Shown here in pieces: positions 1 to 7,277 of a stretch of DNA of 64,000 bases. Positions within the stretch are counted from its first letter, which is position 1. Every line of letters begins with the position of its first letter. This DNA comes from Stenotrophomonas sp. WZN-1. Lineage in GTDB: Bacteria; Pseudomonadota; Gammaproteobacteria; Xanthomonadales; Xanthomonadaceae. Location: NCBI RefSeq assembly GCF_002192255.1, contig NZ_CP021768.1:4358001-4422000 (forward strand), read 5' to 3'. The notes beneath the pieces were generated by a model. That model saw only the letters and a list, made by a program, of their open reading frames with translations. It was not told the origin of the DNA and ran no database searches. Made by a program: the position numbers and the translations under genes.

Positions 1-469
1 ACAATCCGTTGTAGAGCATCCAGACCCGGTCCGACGCGTACAGCGCGGTCAGCAGGGCCAGGCTGCCGTTGAGAACGAAAAAGCCGCACCACACCTGGGT
101 GACGCGGCGGGTATAGGCCACCGCGAACGGGGGCAGGTCCGGCTCCTGCAGCCGCGCCAGGCGCTCCACCAGCGGCGGCCCGAAGCGCAGGCTGGTGCCG
201 AACACCGCCAGCATCACCGCGTTGACCAGCGCCGGGTACAGCTTCAGCGGCAGGGCCTGGTTGAGCACGGTGGCCAGCACCGCCAGCAGGCCGGTGCCGG
301 CGGCGGCGGCCCACCACAACGGCTGGCGCGTGCTCAGCGCACGCAGCAGGGCCAGGGTGAACAGCAGCAGCGACAGCCAGCGCGGCTCGAAACGGCCCAT
401 CGCCAGGTACACCAGCAGCGGATAGGCAAGCGAAATCGCTGCCACCACGACGGTACGTGCGCGAGCCAT
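1..469 (-). CDS. COG4648-type membrane protein of the aryl-polyene cluster (3' end off window)
   Basis: Starts at the ATG at 469 and runs off the left edge, so only about 156 N-terminal residues are visible. It begins MARARTVVVAAISLAYPLLV and shows at least four hydrophobic segments broken by basic loops, so it is a polytopic inner-membrane protein. It lies about 22 bases downstream of the second ACP on the same strand. In aryl-polyene (APE) clusters a small membrane protein of this kind follows the two ACPs, which is the main basis for the call. Its biochemical role is unknown. The missing 3' end prevents a length check. Confidence 0.7.
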   Translation of the reverse strand, partial: MARARTVVVAAISLAYPLLVYLAMGRFEPRWLSLLLFTLALLRALSTRQPLWWAAAAGTGLLAVLATVLNQALPLKLYPALVNAVMLAVFGTSLRFGPPLVERLARLQEPDLPPFAVAYTRRVTQVWCGFFVLNGSLALLTALYASDRVWMLYNGL

Positions 470-491
470 GGCGACGCCGCTGGCGCTGCGG

Positions 492-749
492 TCAGGCGGC
501 TGCCTGGTCCGGCAGCAGTCCATGCACGACATCGACGATGTCCTGCACGGTGCGCACGGCCTTGAACGCTTCCGGCTGCAGATTGCGGCCGAGCAGCGGC
601 TTGAGCTGCACGATCAGGTCGACCGCATCGATGCTGTCGATGTCCAGGTCGTCGTACAGGCGGGCCTCGGGGGTGATCCGGGCGGTTTCGATCTCGAAGC
701 TGTCGGTCAGGATGCTGACGATGCGTTCGAACAGTTCATTCTTGGTCAT
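492..749 (-). CDS. Acyl carrier protein (second ACP of aryl-polyene cluster)
   Basis: An 85-residue acidic carrier protein. The pantetheine attachment motif DLDIDSIDAV is present, with Ser39 as the expected 4'-phosphopantetheine site. ATG start at 749 with an AGGA Shine-Dalgarno about 7 bases upstream. It follows another ACP by 17 bases and belongs to the same minus-strand operon as the acyltransferase and chain-length factor. In APE synthesis two ACPs carry the growing polyene and/or its aryl starter; which role this one has cannot be read from the sequence. The phosphopantetheinyl transferase gene at 45667-46266 is a plausible activator. Confidence 0.88.
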   Translation of the reverse strand: MTKNELFERIVSILTDSFEIETARITPEARLYDDLDIDSIDAVDLIVQLKPLLGRNLQPEAFKAVRTVQDIVDVVHGLLPDQAAA

Positions 750-766
750 GGCAATTCCTGGCGCCG

Positions 767-1024
767 TTACGACTGGCGGGCGGCGACGAACTCGCCGAGC
801 GCGCGCACGCTGGAGAAATGGCGACGGGTTTCTTCCGAATCGGCCGAGAGGCTGACACCGTACTTCTTCTGCAGCGCCAGGCCCAGCTCCAGCGCGTCGA
901 TCGAATCCAGGCCAAGGCCCTCGACGAACAGTGGCGCGGTCGGATCGATGTCCTCCGGCGTAATGTCCTCCAGCGAAAGGGAGGAAATGATCAATTCCTT
1001 GATCTCGTGCTCAAGTGCTTGCAC
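767..1024 (-). CDS. Acyl carrier protein (first ACP of aryl-polyene cluster)
   Basis: An 85-residue ACP with the motif GLGLDSIDALEL; Ser41 is the predicted phosphopantetheine site. I chose the GTG at 1024 because it gives the same 85-residue size as the neighbouring ACP. A longer reading to 1186 would add sequence that is really the 3' end of the acyltransferase gene. It overlaps that gene by 14 bases, which implies translational coupling. Two different ACPs in tandem after an acyltransferase is a hallmark of APE and xanthomonadin-type pigment clusters. Confidence 0.87.
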   Translation of the reverse strand: MQALEHEIKELIISSLSLEDITPEDIDPTAPLFVEGLGLDSIDALELGLALQKKYGVSLSADSEETRRHFSSVRALGEFVAARQS

Positions 1025-1808
1025 GGGGCGGATCTCCAGACAGGTCGAAATAACGAGAAAGGTGCTCGGTGACGCGGCGTGCTGCCAAGGCATCCCCCCT
1101 TGGCGAGTCGTCATCGGCCAGGAAGGGCGCGATCGGGATATCTTCGCCGACCTGCAGCCGAACGTGAAAGCGACGTGAGGGGACACGATACCACTTCTGT
1201 CCCTTGGTCAACGTGGGCGGGGTGCAGGTGATCCGCACCGGGGTGATGTCCAGCCGGCCGCGGACGGCGATGTTGGCAGCCCCGCGCTGCAGCCGCGGCG
1301 ACTGGCCCGGCACGCTGCGGGTGCCCTCCGGGAAGATCACCAGGGTACCGCCGGCATGCACCGCCGCCACGCAGTCGTCAACCAGGCCCGCCCCGTCATC
1401 ATTGGCGATGTAGCCGGCCGCCCTCACCGGGCCGCGCATGAACGGATTGCAGGCCACGGCCCGTTTCACCACGCAATCGGCGTTGGGCAGGAGCGAGATC
1501 AGGCAGACCACGTCGATCAGGGTCGGGTGATTGGCCAGAACCAGCAAACCGTCGCGCTGCAGGCGTTCCCCGCCCTCGATCTGGTAGGTCATCACCCCCA
1601 GCGCACGCATCAGGCGCAGGTGGCTGGCAAAGGCGACCTGGACCACGCGGCGCGCCCGGCGGCGGCGGACCACCGGGTCGCGCATCAGCAGCAGCACCGG
1701 CATCACCAGCACGCCCAGCAGCAGGCCGCCCACGCCAAAAGCGACAAAGCTCAGGCCGGTGCCGAACACCCGCCAAACATGATCGAGGCGGCGCAGCGCC
1801 TCAGCCAC
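1011..1808 (-). CDS. Lysophospholipid acyltransferase family protein (aryl-polyene cluster)
   Basis: A 265-residue PlsC-type acyltransferase. The HX4D catalytic motif is HPTLID (His94, Asp99), and the substrate-binding block FPEGTR lies about 55 residues further on. An N-terminal hydrophobic stretch at about residues 16-42 probably anchors it in the inner membrane. The GTG start at 1808 overlaps the stop of the chain-length factor gene by 8 bases. In APE clusters an acyltransferase of this family is thought to transfer the polyene chain to its lipid carrier; this role is inferred from context. A reading frame running up to 2465 is antisense-shadow extension, not gene. Confidence 0.85.
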   Translation of the reverse strand: MAEALRRLDHVWRVFGTGLSFVAFGVGGLLLGVLVMPVLLLMRDPVVRRRRARRVVQVAFASHLRLMRALGVMTYQIEGGERLQRDGLLVLANHPTLIDVVCLISLLPNADCVVKRAVACNPFMRGPVRAAGYIANDDGAGLVDDCVAAVHAGGTLVIFPEGTRSVPGQSPRLQRGAANIAVRGRLDITPVRITCTPPTLTKGQKWYRVPSRRFHVRLQVGEDIPIAPFLADDDSPRGDALAARRVTEHLSRYFDLSGDPPRAST

Positions 1809-2544
1809 GGCGCCCCCAGCGCCAGCGCTGGCCCTGGGCCACGTGCTCCAGCGCCGGCGCGCCGGACAACAGGAAACGGTGCAGGTCCAGCGCGTGCGGC
1901 AGCATGCCCGGTGCGGTGGCCGTAGCATGCGGCGCCGCCTCCCACTGCAGCGAGAGGGTCGGCCGGCCCGGCGTAGGCGCGGCCAAACGCCAGCACCAGG
2001 CAAAGAATGGGTCGGGTTCGTCGGCGAACGTCGCGTAAATTTCAGGAAGTGGCGATTGATAGACCACCACCCGCACTTCGCGGGCACCATCGGCCAGCAG
2101 ACCGACCGCTTCCAGGCAGGCGGTCTCGACCGTGGCCTGGCCGGCGGCCAGCGCCAGGTAGTTGCCGCGATAGCCGCGGGCGATCGAGTACAGCGCCGCG
2201 ATCGCGTTGTGCACCGACAGGCCGAACCCGGTCGGCGACAGCGGCTGCTCGCCGGCCAGCGCCCCCAGCAGGTCCATCGAACGGGCCACGTCGCCGTGGC
2301 GGCTGGCGAACACCAGCGGTACCTGGCTGTCAGCGCCCTGCCCGTCCTCGCACCAGCAGGCAACCTGGACCGCCATCCGGCCCAGCCGCTCGATGCGGCG
2401 GCGCTGCATCGCCGGTATCTCGGGCAGCGCCGGCGTGTCTTCGCCCTGTGGCGGATACGGCGCATCGGCCCAGCCCAGCCACTGGCTACGCTCGCTCAGG
2501 CCGGGCGCCCAGGCAGCCCAGTCGACGATGGAGAATTCGATCAT
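1801..2544 (-). CDS. Beta-ketoacyl synthase chain-length factor (KS-like, aryl-polyene cluster)
   Basis: A 247-residue ketosynthase-like protein beginning MIEFSIVDWAAWAPGL, typical of the Ketoacyl-synt_2 family (PF13723). At about 250 residues it is far shorter than a full ketosynthase (about 410) and I see no Cys-His-His active site. It fits the chain-length-factor partner (ApeC-like) of an APE ketosynthase. The ATG at 2544 is preferred over one at 2580 because homologues start with this Ile-Glu-Phe pattern. It is the first gene of the minus-strand run, so the cluster promoter should lie within 2545-2761. The following genes overlap or abut it. Confidence 0.8.
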   Translation of the reverse strand: MIEFSIVDWAAWAPGLSERSQWLGWADAPYPPQGEDTPALPEIPAMQRRRIERLGRMAVQVACWCEDGQGADSQVPLVFASRHGDVARSMDLLGALAGEQPLSPTGFGLSVHNAIAALYSIARGYRGNYLALAAGQATVETACLEAVGLLADGAREVRVVVYQSPLPEIYATFADEPDPFFAWCWRLAAPTPGRPTLSLQWEAAPHATATAPGMLPHALDLHRFLLSGAPALEHVAQGQRWRWGRRG

Positions 2545-2761
2545 TTGGCGATGGTGCTTCAGCGGGAGAACGATAGGCACGAGCCATTACGGCGACGCGC
2601 GGCGGCCCCCCATTCCTGCAGCCGTGCGTCCGTCCAGGACGTCGCCGGCTGCCCCCCTGGCCGCCGGAAAGGAGCGCACGCTAGCACGTCCTGCACGGGG
2701 TGTGCAGGTTTCACATTCCCCAACGCGGGACCAGGCACCGGCGGCCCCCCGTTTCAATCGA

Positions 2762-3775
2762 TCAGTGGTAACCGGTATCTGCGCGCACCTTGCCGCGGAA
2801 CACCCGGTACGACCATGCCGTGTAGCCGAGGATGACCGGCAGCAGAACGGCCAGCCCGACCAGGGTGAAGCCCAGCGAGGAAGCCGGCGCGGCGGCCTGC
2901 CACAGCGTCATCGACGGCGGCAGCAGGTAGGGCCACATGCCCAGCACCAGGCCGAGGAAGCCGAGCACGAACAGGGCAAGGCTGAGCAGGAACGGCGGCA
3001 GGTCGCGGCGCGGATGGGTCGCGCTGCGCCACAGCGCGGCAGCCACCGCCAGGGTCAGCAGCGGCACCGGCGACAGCCACCAGAAGTTGCCGTCGCTGAA
3101 CCAGCGGTCCATCAACCGCGAATCGAGGAACGGCAGCCAGCTGCTGACCAGGCCCATCGCCGCGATCACTGCCACCACCAGCGGCCGGGTCATCTGCCGT
3201 GCAAGCGCCTGCACACGCCCTTCGGTCTTCAGGATCAGCCACGTGCTGCCGAGCAGCGCGTAACCAGCCACCAGTGCAGCACCGGTCAGCATCGCGAACG
3301 GGCTGAACCAGGCAAACGCACCGCCCTGGTAGACACCGTCCACCAGCGGAATGCCCTGCACCAGGGTGCCCAGGATCACGCCCTGGGCGAAGGTCGCCAG
3401 CAGCGAGCCGAGGCCGAACGCCACGCTCCACAGCCGGCGCGAACGATGTGCCTTGAAGCGGAACTCGAAGGCCACGCCGCGGAACACCAGCGCCACCACC
3501 AGCAGCAGCACCGGCAGGTACAGCGCCGACAGCAGCACCGCATAGGCCTTCGGGAACGCCGCCAGCAGGCCGGCGCCACCGAGCACCAGCCAGGTCTCGT
3601 TGCCGTCCCAGATCGGCGCGGCGGTGTTCATCATCAGGTCCAGCTGTTCCTCGTCCTCGGCGAACGGAGCAAGGATGCCGATGCCGAGCACGAAGCCGTC
3701 CAGCACCACGTACATCAGCACGCCGAAGCCGATCACCGCGAACCACGCCACCGGCAGCCAGGTCATCAGGTCCAT
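2762..3775 (-). CDS. cydB: Cytochrome bd-type ubiquinol oxidase subunit II
   Basis: A 337-residue polytopic membrane protein starting MDLMTWLPVAWFAVIGFG, the CydB/CioB family. It pairs with subunit I to make a quinol oxidase that reduces O2 to water without proton pumping. The N-terminal DGFVLGIG segment and the following WDGNETWLVLGG block are family signatures. The ATG at 3775 leaves one base after the cydA stop, so the genes are translationally coupled. A possible upstream extension to 3862 lies inside cydA and is rejected. No small CydX-like ORF with the expected start was seen after it. Confidence 0.95.
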   Translation of the reverse strand: MDLMTWLPVAWFAVIGFGVLMYVVLDGFVLGIGILAPFAEDEEQLDLMMNTAAPIWDGNETWLVLGGAGLLAAFPKAYAVLLSALYLPVLLLVVALVFRGVAFEFRFKAHRSRRLWSVAFGLGSLLATFAQGVILGTLVQGIPLVDGVYQGGAFAWFSPFAMLTGAALVAGYALLGSTWLILKTEGRVQALARQMTRPLVVAVIAAMGLVSSWLPFLDSRLMDRWFSDGNFWWLSPVPLLTLAVAAALWRSATHPRRDLPPFLLSLALFVLGFLGLVLGMWPYLLPPSMTLWQAAAPASSLGFTLVGLAVLLPVILGYTAWSYRVFRGKVRADTGYH

Positions 3776-3776
3776 G

Positions 3777-5174
3777 TCAGCGGTCCTCCAGCGGTTCGTC
3801 GGCGGCCGACAGCGGGCGTGCCGGAGTGTGGCTGCCATGGTCCAGCGACGGCCCCTCGGCATACGGCTGCGGCCCGTGGCGCAGGATCTTCACCAGGTAC
3901 CAGATGCCCCAGCCGAACACGAAGGCGTAGCCGACCACGTAGACGCCCAGCGACAGCGCGGTCATCCACGCGCTCTGCGGGCCGACCGCATCGGCGGTGC
4001 GCAGCACGCCGTACACCACCCACGGCTGGCGCCCCATCTCGGTGACGAACCACCCCGACAGCAGCGCGATGAAGCCGCTGGGCAGCATCCAGTTCCAGCC
4101 ACGCAGCAACCACGGTGAATCCAGCAGCTTCCTGCGCCACAGCTGGAACGCTGACACCCAGGCCAGCAGCAGCATCAGCGTGCCCAGCCCGACCATGATG
4201 CGGAAGGCGAAGAACACCGGCGTCACCGGCGGCCGTTCGCTGGCCGGTACCGAGGTGAGCGGATCGAAGGTGCCGTCCAGCGAATGGGTGAGGATCACGC
4301 TGCCCAGCTTCGGGATGGCCACTTCGAAATCGTTGCGCTCTTCCTTCTCGTTCGGCAGCGCGAACACCACCAGCGGCACGCCCTCGCCTTCCTTGGTTCC
4401 ATGCCAGTGCGCTTCCATCGCCGCGATCTTCATCGGCTGGTGCTTGAGCGTGTTCAGGCCATGCATGTCGCCGACGAAGATCTGCACCGGCACGGTCAGC
4501 GCAGCGAATCCAACGGCGGCGATCAGCATGCGCCGGCCCGCTTCGACGTGCGAGCCCCTGCGCAGGTACCACGCGCCGACGCCACCAATCACGAAACAGG
4601 TAGTGATGAACGAACCCAGCGCCATGTGCGCCAAGCGGTACGGGAACGAGGGATTGAACACCACCTGCCACCAGTCCACCGGATGCACGATGCCGTTGAC
4701 CATCTCGTAGCCGGCCGGCGTATGCAGCCAGCTGTTGGACGACAGGATCCAGAACGTGGAGAACAGCGTACCCAGCGCCACCATGCAGGTGGACAGGAAA
4801 TGCAGGCGCGGCGAAACCCGGCCCCAGCCGAACATCATCACGCCGAGGAAGCTGGCTTCCAGGAAGAACGCGGTCAGCACTTCATAGGTCAGCAGCGGGC
4901 CGATGACCGTGCCGGCCACCTCGCTCAGCCGCGGCCAGTTGGTGCCGAACTGGAAGGCCATGACGATGCCGCTGACCACGCCCATGCCGAACGACACGGC
5001 AAAGATCTTCTGCCAGAAGAAATACAGTTCCCGCCACACGGGCAACTTCGTGCGCAGCCAGCGCCATTCGATGAAGGCCAGCCAGCTGGCCGTGCCAATG
5101 GTGAAGGCGGGGAACAGCACGTGGAAACTGATGACGAATCCGAACTGGATCCGGGACAACAACAACGCGTCCAA
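3777..5174 (-). CDS. cydA: Cytochrome bd-type ubiquinol oxidase subunit I (CIO-like, short Q-loop)
   Basis: A 465-residue subunit I with the quinol-oxidase signature GRQPW and the HGTASW-like N-terminal helix region holding haem ligands. The Q-loop after KHQPMKIAAMEAHW is short, and the protein is shorter than E. coli CydA (522), so it belongs to the cyanide-insensitive (CioA-like) branch. The start is TTG at 5174: AGGAGG lies 6 bases upstream (5181-5186), and no ATG fits the conserved N-terminus. It begins a two-gene cydAB operon. The 200-base upstream region carries a SMAG dimer but no FNR-type box that I could find. Confidence 0.94.
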   Translation of the reverse strand: MDALLLSRIQFGFVISFHVLFPAFTIGTASWLAFIEWRWLRTKLPVWRELYFFWQKIFAVSFGMGVVSGIVMAFQFGTNWPRLSEVAGTVIGPLLTYEVLTAFFLEASFLGVMMFGWGRVSPRLHFLSTCMVALGTLFSTFWILSSNSWLHTPAGYEMVNGIVHPVDWWQVVFNPSFPYRLAHMALGSFITTCFVIGGVGAWYLRRGSHVEAGRRMLIAAVGFAALTVPVQIFVGDMHGLNTLKHQPMKIAAMEAHWHGTKEGEGVPLVVFALPNEKEERNDFEVAIPKLGSVILTHSLDGTFDPLTSVPASERPPVTPVFFAFRIMVGLGTLMLLLAWVSAFQLWRRKLLDSPWLLRGWNWMLPSGFIALLSGWFVTEMGRQPWVVYGVLRTADAVGPQSAWMTALSLGVYVVGYAFVFGWGIWYLVKILRHGPQPYAEGPSLDHGSHTPARPLSAADEPLEDR

Positions 5175-5290
5175 GGGACGCCTCCTGCCTGTGACCGGTG
5201 GGATACCGGACCACTTTAGGAGGATTTCGTTAAGCCGGGATGCGACCGGGTGACGCGCTGCTTCACTTTGTCGCAGGGGTCAACCGTTCT

Positions 5291-5350
5291 GGTAGCTGCC
5301 AACCTTGGTTGGCACACACGCCCAGACGCCGACCAAGGTCGGCATCTACC
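5291..5350. repeat. SMAG-type REP dimer (inverted)
   Basis: Two palindromic units in opposite orientation: GTAGCTGCCAACCTTGGTTGG (first) and GCCGACCAAGGTCGGCATCTAC (second). Each has a GTAG foot (CTAC when inverted), the hallmark of SMAG elements. It sits between cydA and the small membrane protein gene. Confidence 0.85.
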
Positions 5351-5372
5351 AGGCCCACCGCCCGGAGGGCCC

Positions 5373-5588
5373 TCAGTTCCAGAAATACCAGGCTGCGGCA
5401 GCCAGCAGCGCGCCAAACAACAGCACCTGCACCACCACATAGCCCACACCACTGTCGCGCGACTCAGCGGTAATGCGCTTCTGCAGCGCCTCGCTTACAT
5501 CCGGCGTGTCTTCCTGCTGCGCCTGCTCACGCAACGCCTGTGCCAGCGCGCGCGCGTCCGCATCACGAGGGTCGGTCGGTGGGTTCAC
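5373..5588 (-). CDS. Small single-pass membrane protein downstream of ECF sigma factor
   Basis: A 71-residue protein: a polar, charged N-terminal half of about 48 residues with DPRDADARALAQALREQAQQ, then one transmembrane helix (VVVQVLLFGALLAAAAWYFW) at the C-terminus. Its ATG overlaps the sigma-factor stop (ATGA), so the two are co-translated. Position after an ECF sigma gene and an N-in, single-helix layout suggest a sigma-regulating or signal-relay partner, although it is smaller than known anti-sigma factors and lacks a visible zinc-binding motif. I do not recognise the family. Confidence 0.75.
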   Translation of the reverse strand: MNPPTDPRDADARALAQALREQAQQEDTPDVSEALQKRITAESRDSGVGYVVVQVLLFGALLAAAAWYFWN

Positions 5589-6238
5589 AGCAGCTCTCCG
5601 GCGGTGGCATGCCGCGTCAGTTCCTGCTTCAGGACCTGGCGCGCGCGGTGCAGGTGGCTCTTGATGGTACCGCGTGCCAGCCCGGTCACCTGTTCGATCT
5701 CGGCCAGATCGAAATCCTCCAGGTAATGCAGGCCGACGATCAGGCGCTGCGGTGCGCTCAGTCGCTCCAGCGCAGCGCCGAGCTGGCGCCCCGCCTGCAG
5801 CGCCTCGCTCAACTCGGCCGGGCCCGGGCCCTCATCACCGATGCCAAGTTCTTCCGGCACCTCCACCGCCACCATCCATTGCGCCTCCAGCCGCCGCCGG
5901 CGCAGGTGCTGCAGCGCGGTGGTGTAGGCCACCCGCGAAACCCAGGTACGCAGCGAGGATTCGAAGCGGAACCGGTGCAGCTGGCGGAACACGGCCAGGA
6001 AGGTCTCCTGCAGCAGGTCGGCGACCTGGTCGCGGTCGCCGACCATGCGTCCGATCACATGCGCGCAGGTGCGCTGGTGGGTCTCCACCAGCTGCGAAAA
6101 CGCCGCCTGCGAACCGTCGATGATGGCCCGCACCAGGGCCTGGTCCGCGTCCAGCGGCTCGGCGGGCGGTGCCGCCGCTGCTGCATCGTGGCGGCGACGG
6201 CCCCGCAGTGCCGACAGCGCTTCGCCGAGCAGGTTCAT
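5585..6238 (-). CDS. RNA polymerase sigma factor, ECF (sigma-70) family
   Basis: A 217-residue ECF sigma factor. Region 2 contains the core-binding motif DQVADLLQETFLAVFRQLHRF and the -10 recognition helix around SSLRTWVSRVAYTTALQHLRR. Region 4 is a C-terminal helix-turn-helix, LAEIEQVTGLARGTIKSHLHRA. The ATG at 6238 (MNLLGEAL) is chosen; an upstream extension to 6337 would overlap the preceding gene. The neighbours on both sides are small membrane proteins on the same strand, implying a three-gene unit responding to an envelope or membrane cue. The target promoters cannot be told from this window. Confidence 0.9.
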   Translation of the reverse strand: MNLLGEALSALRGRRRHDAAAAAPPAEPLDADQALVRAIIDGSQAAFSQLVETHQRTCAHVIGRMVGDRDQVADLLQETFLAVFRQLHRFRFESSLRTWVSRVAYTTALQHLRRRRLEAQWMVAVEVPEELGIGDEGPGPAELSEALQAGRQLGAALERLSAPQRLIVGLHYLEDFDLAEIEQVTGLARGTIKSHLHRARQVLKQELTRHATAGELL

Positions 6239-6275
6239 GCGCGGGGCGCCCCCTGTGCCCGTGGCATGTTCCGGC

Positions 6276-6605
6276 TCAGCTCTTGCGAGCGGCAGGACGG
6301 GTGAAGTGCCAGGCCAGCAGCTGGCCCAGGCCAGCACTGCCGACCAGCGCGGCGGCGGCGCCGAAGGTCAGGTCACGGGCACCGATGGCTTCCAGCAGGG
6401 CCATGGCCAGGGCCAGGCAGACCAGGCTGATGCCCCAGCGCAGCGCGCCCTGGCGGCGACGCTCTTCTTCCAGCACCGCCAGCGAGCGGATCACTTCCTC
6501 CGGCACGTGCGGGGCCACCAGCTTGCTGCGCGCCCGCGCATCGGCAATGGCATGGATCGCGTAGGCGATGCAGATGAAGAGGGTGATCGGGATCAGTTCC
6601 TGCAT
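6276..6605 (-). CDS. Small two-helix membrane protein (DUF6249-like)
   Basis: A 109-residue protein starting MQELIPITLFICIAYAIHAI. It has one N-terminal membrane segment, a charged middle (HVPEEVIRSLAVLEEERRRQ) and two further hydrophobic stretches ending at about residue 100. Proteins of this shape near ECF sigma genes in Xanthomonadaceae are annotated DUF6249; I make that link from memory of the pattern. It lies 37 bases upstream of the sigma-factor ATG and is probably the first gene of that operon. Function unknown. Confidence 0.72.
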   Translation of the reverse strand: MQELIPITLFICIAYAIHAIADARARSKLVAPHVPEEVIRSLAVLEEERRRQGALRWGISLVCLALAMALLEAIGARDLTFGAAAALVGSAGLGQLLAWHFTRPAARKS

Positions 6606-6684
6606 GGTCGAGCTCCTGTTCGGTGGATGATGCGGGTTCAGGAGAATGGATGCGCAGGGCCGGCTACCGGTTGCAGTGGAGATT

Positions 6685-7128
6685 TCAGGCCTCGTCGTCG
6701 CTCTCGGAGTCGACCGGCGGATCCGGAAAATAGGTTTCCAGATGGAAACCCAGGCGGAGATCGGCCATCAGTCGCACCAGCGCGTCGTCCAGTACAAACC
6801 CGGCCCAGGCGCGCTTGCCGAATACGCCGATGCGCAGGCCGACGTCGGCGCCTTCCTGGCTCAATGCCTGGATCACAGCCACCCGCGCCTGCAGCATGTC
6901 GACCAGCTGTGGCCAGGCGTCCATCAGCCAGCCGTCCTTGCCCTCGGCCAGCTCGAAGAGCACCCAGGTGTGTGCATGCACGCGGATCAGCCTGCCATCG
7001 GCGCCACGCAGATCGGTCCCCACATCGCGGAAGAACCCGCGCTCCATGCCGAGCCGGGCGGCGATGTCAGCGCTGGCTGCGGAGGAGTGCCTGACGCCCA
7101 GGGAGATGGCGTAGTCGTAGCTGTACAC
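6685..7128 (-). CDS. DUF4279-like hypothetical protein
   Basis: A 147-residue soluble protein with no signal peptide. The pattern of an opening strand (YDYAISLGVRHSSAASADIA), a WVLFELAEGKDGW-type core, a long helix and a late LRIGVFGKRAWAGFVLDDAL segment resembles DUF4279. The C-terminus is acidic (DSESDDEA). It is a single gene whose start at 7128 lies 149 bases from the divergent S9 peptidase gene. Function is unknown for the family. Confidence 0.7.
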   Translation of the reverse strand: MYSYDYAISLGVRHSSAASADIAARLGMERGFFRDVGTDLRGADGRLIRVHAHTWVLFELAEGKDGWLMDAWPQLVDMLQARVAVIQALSQEGADVGLRIGVFGKRAWAGFVLDDALVRLMADLRLGFHLETYFPDPPVDSESDDEA

Positions 7129-7277
7129 GTCGGTTCCTTCCGGGGCGGGTGCCCATCATGCGCCACACAGGGCCCCGCCGCGCCTTTGCCCATGCGGGTT
7201 GCATGACCTGTGGCCCCTGCCCCGGGTCCTTGCGGCTGCTACGCTTGCCCGGTTTCCTCTTCTGGTGCCGTCCGCCC

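Noticed and set aside
2545-2761. CydX small ORF after cydB
   Set aside because: No ATG/GTG/TTG ORF with the expected hydrophobic N-terminus was found on the minus strand.
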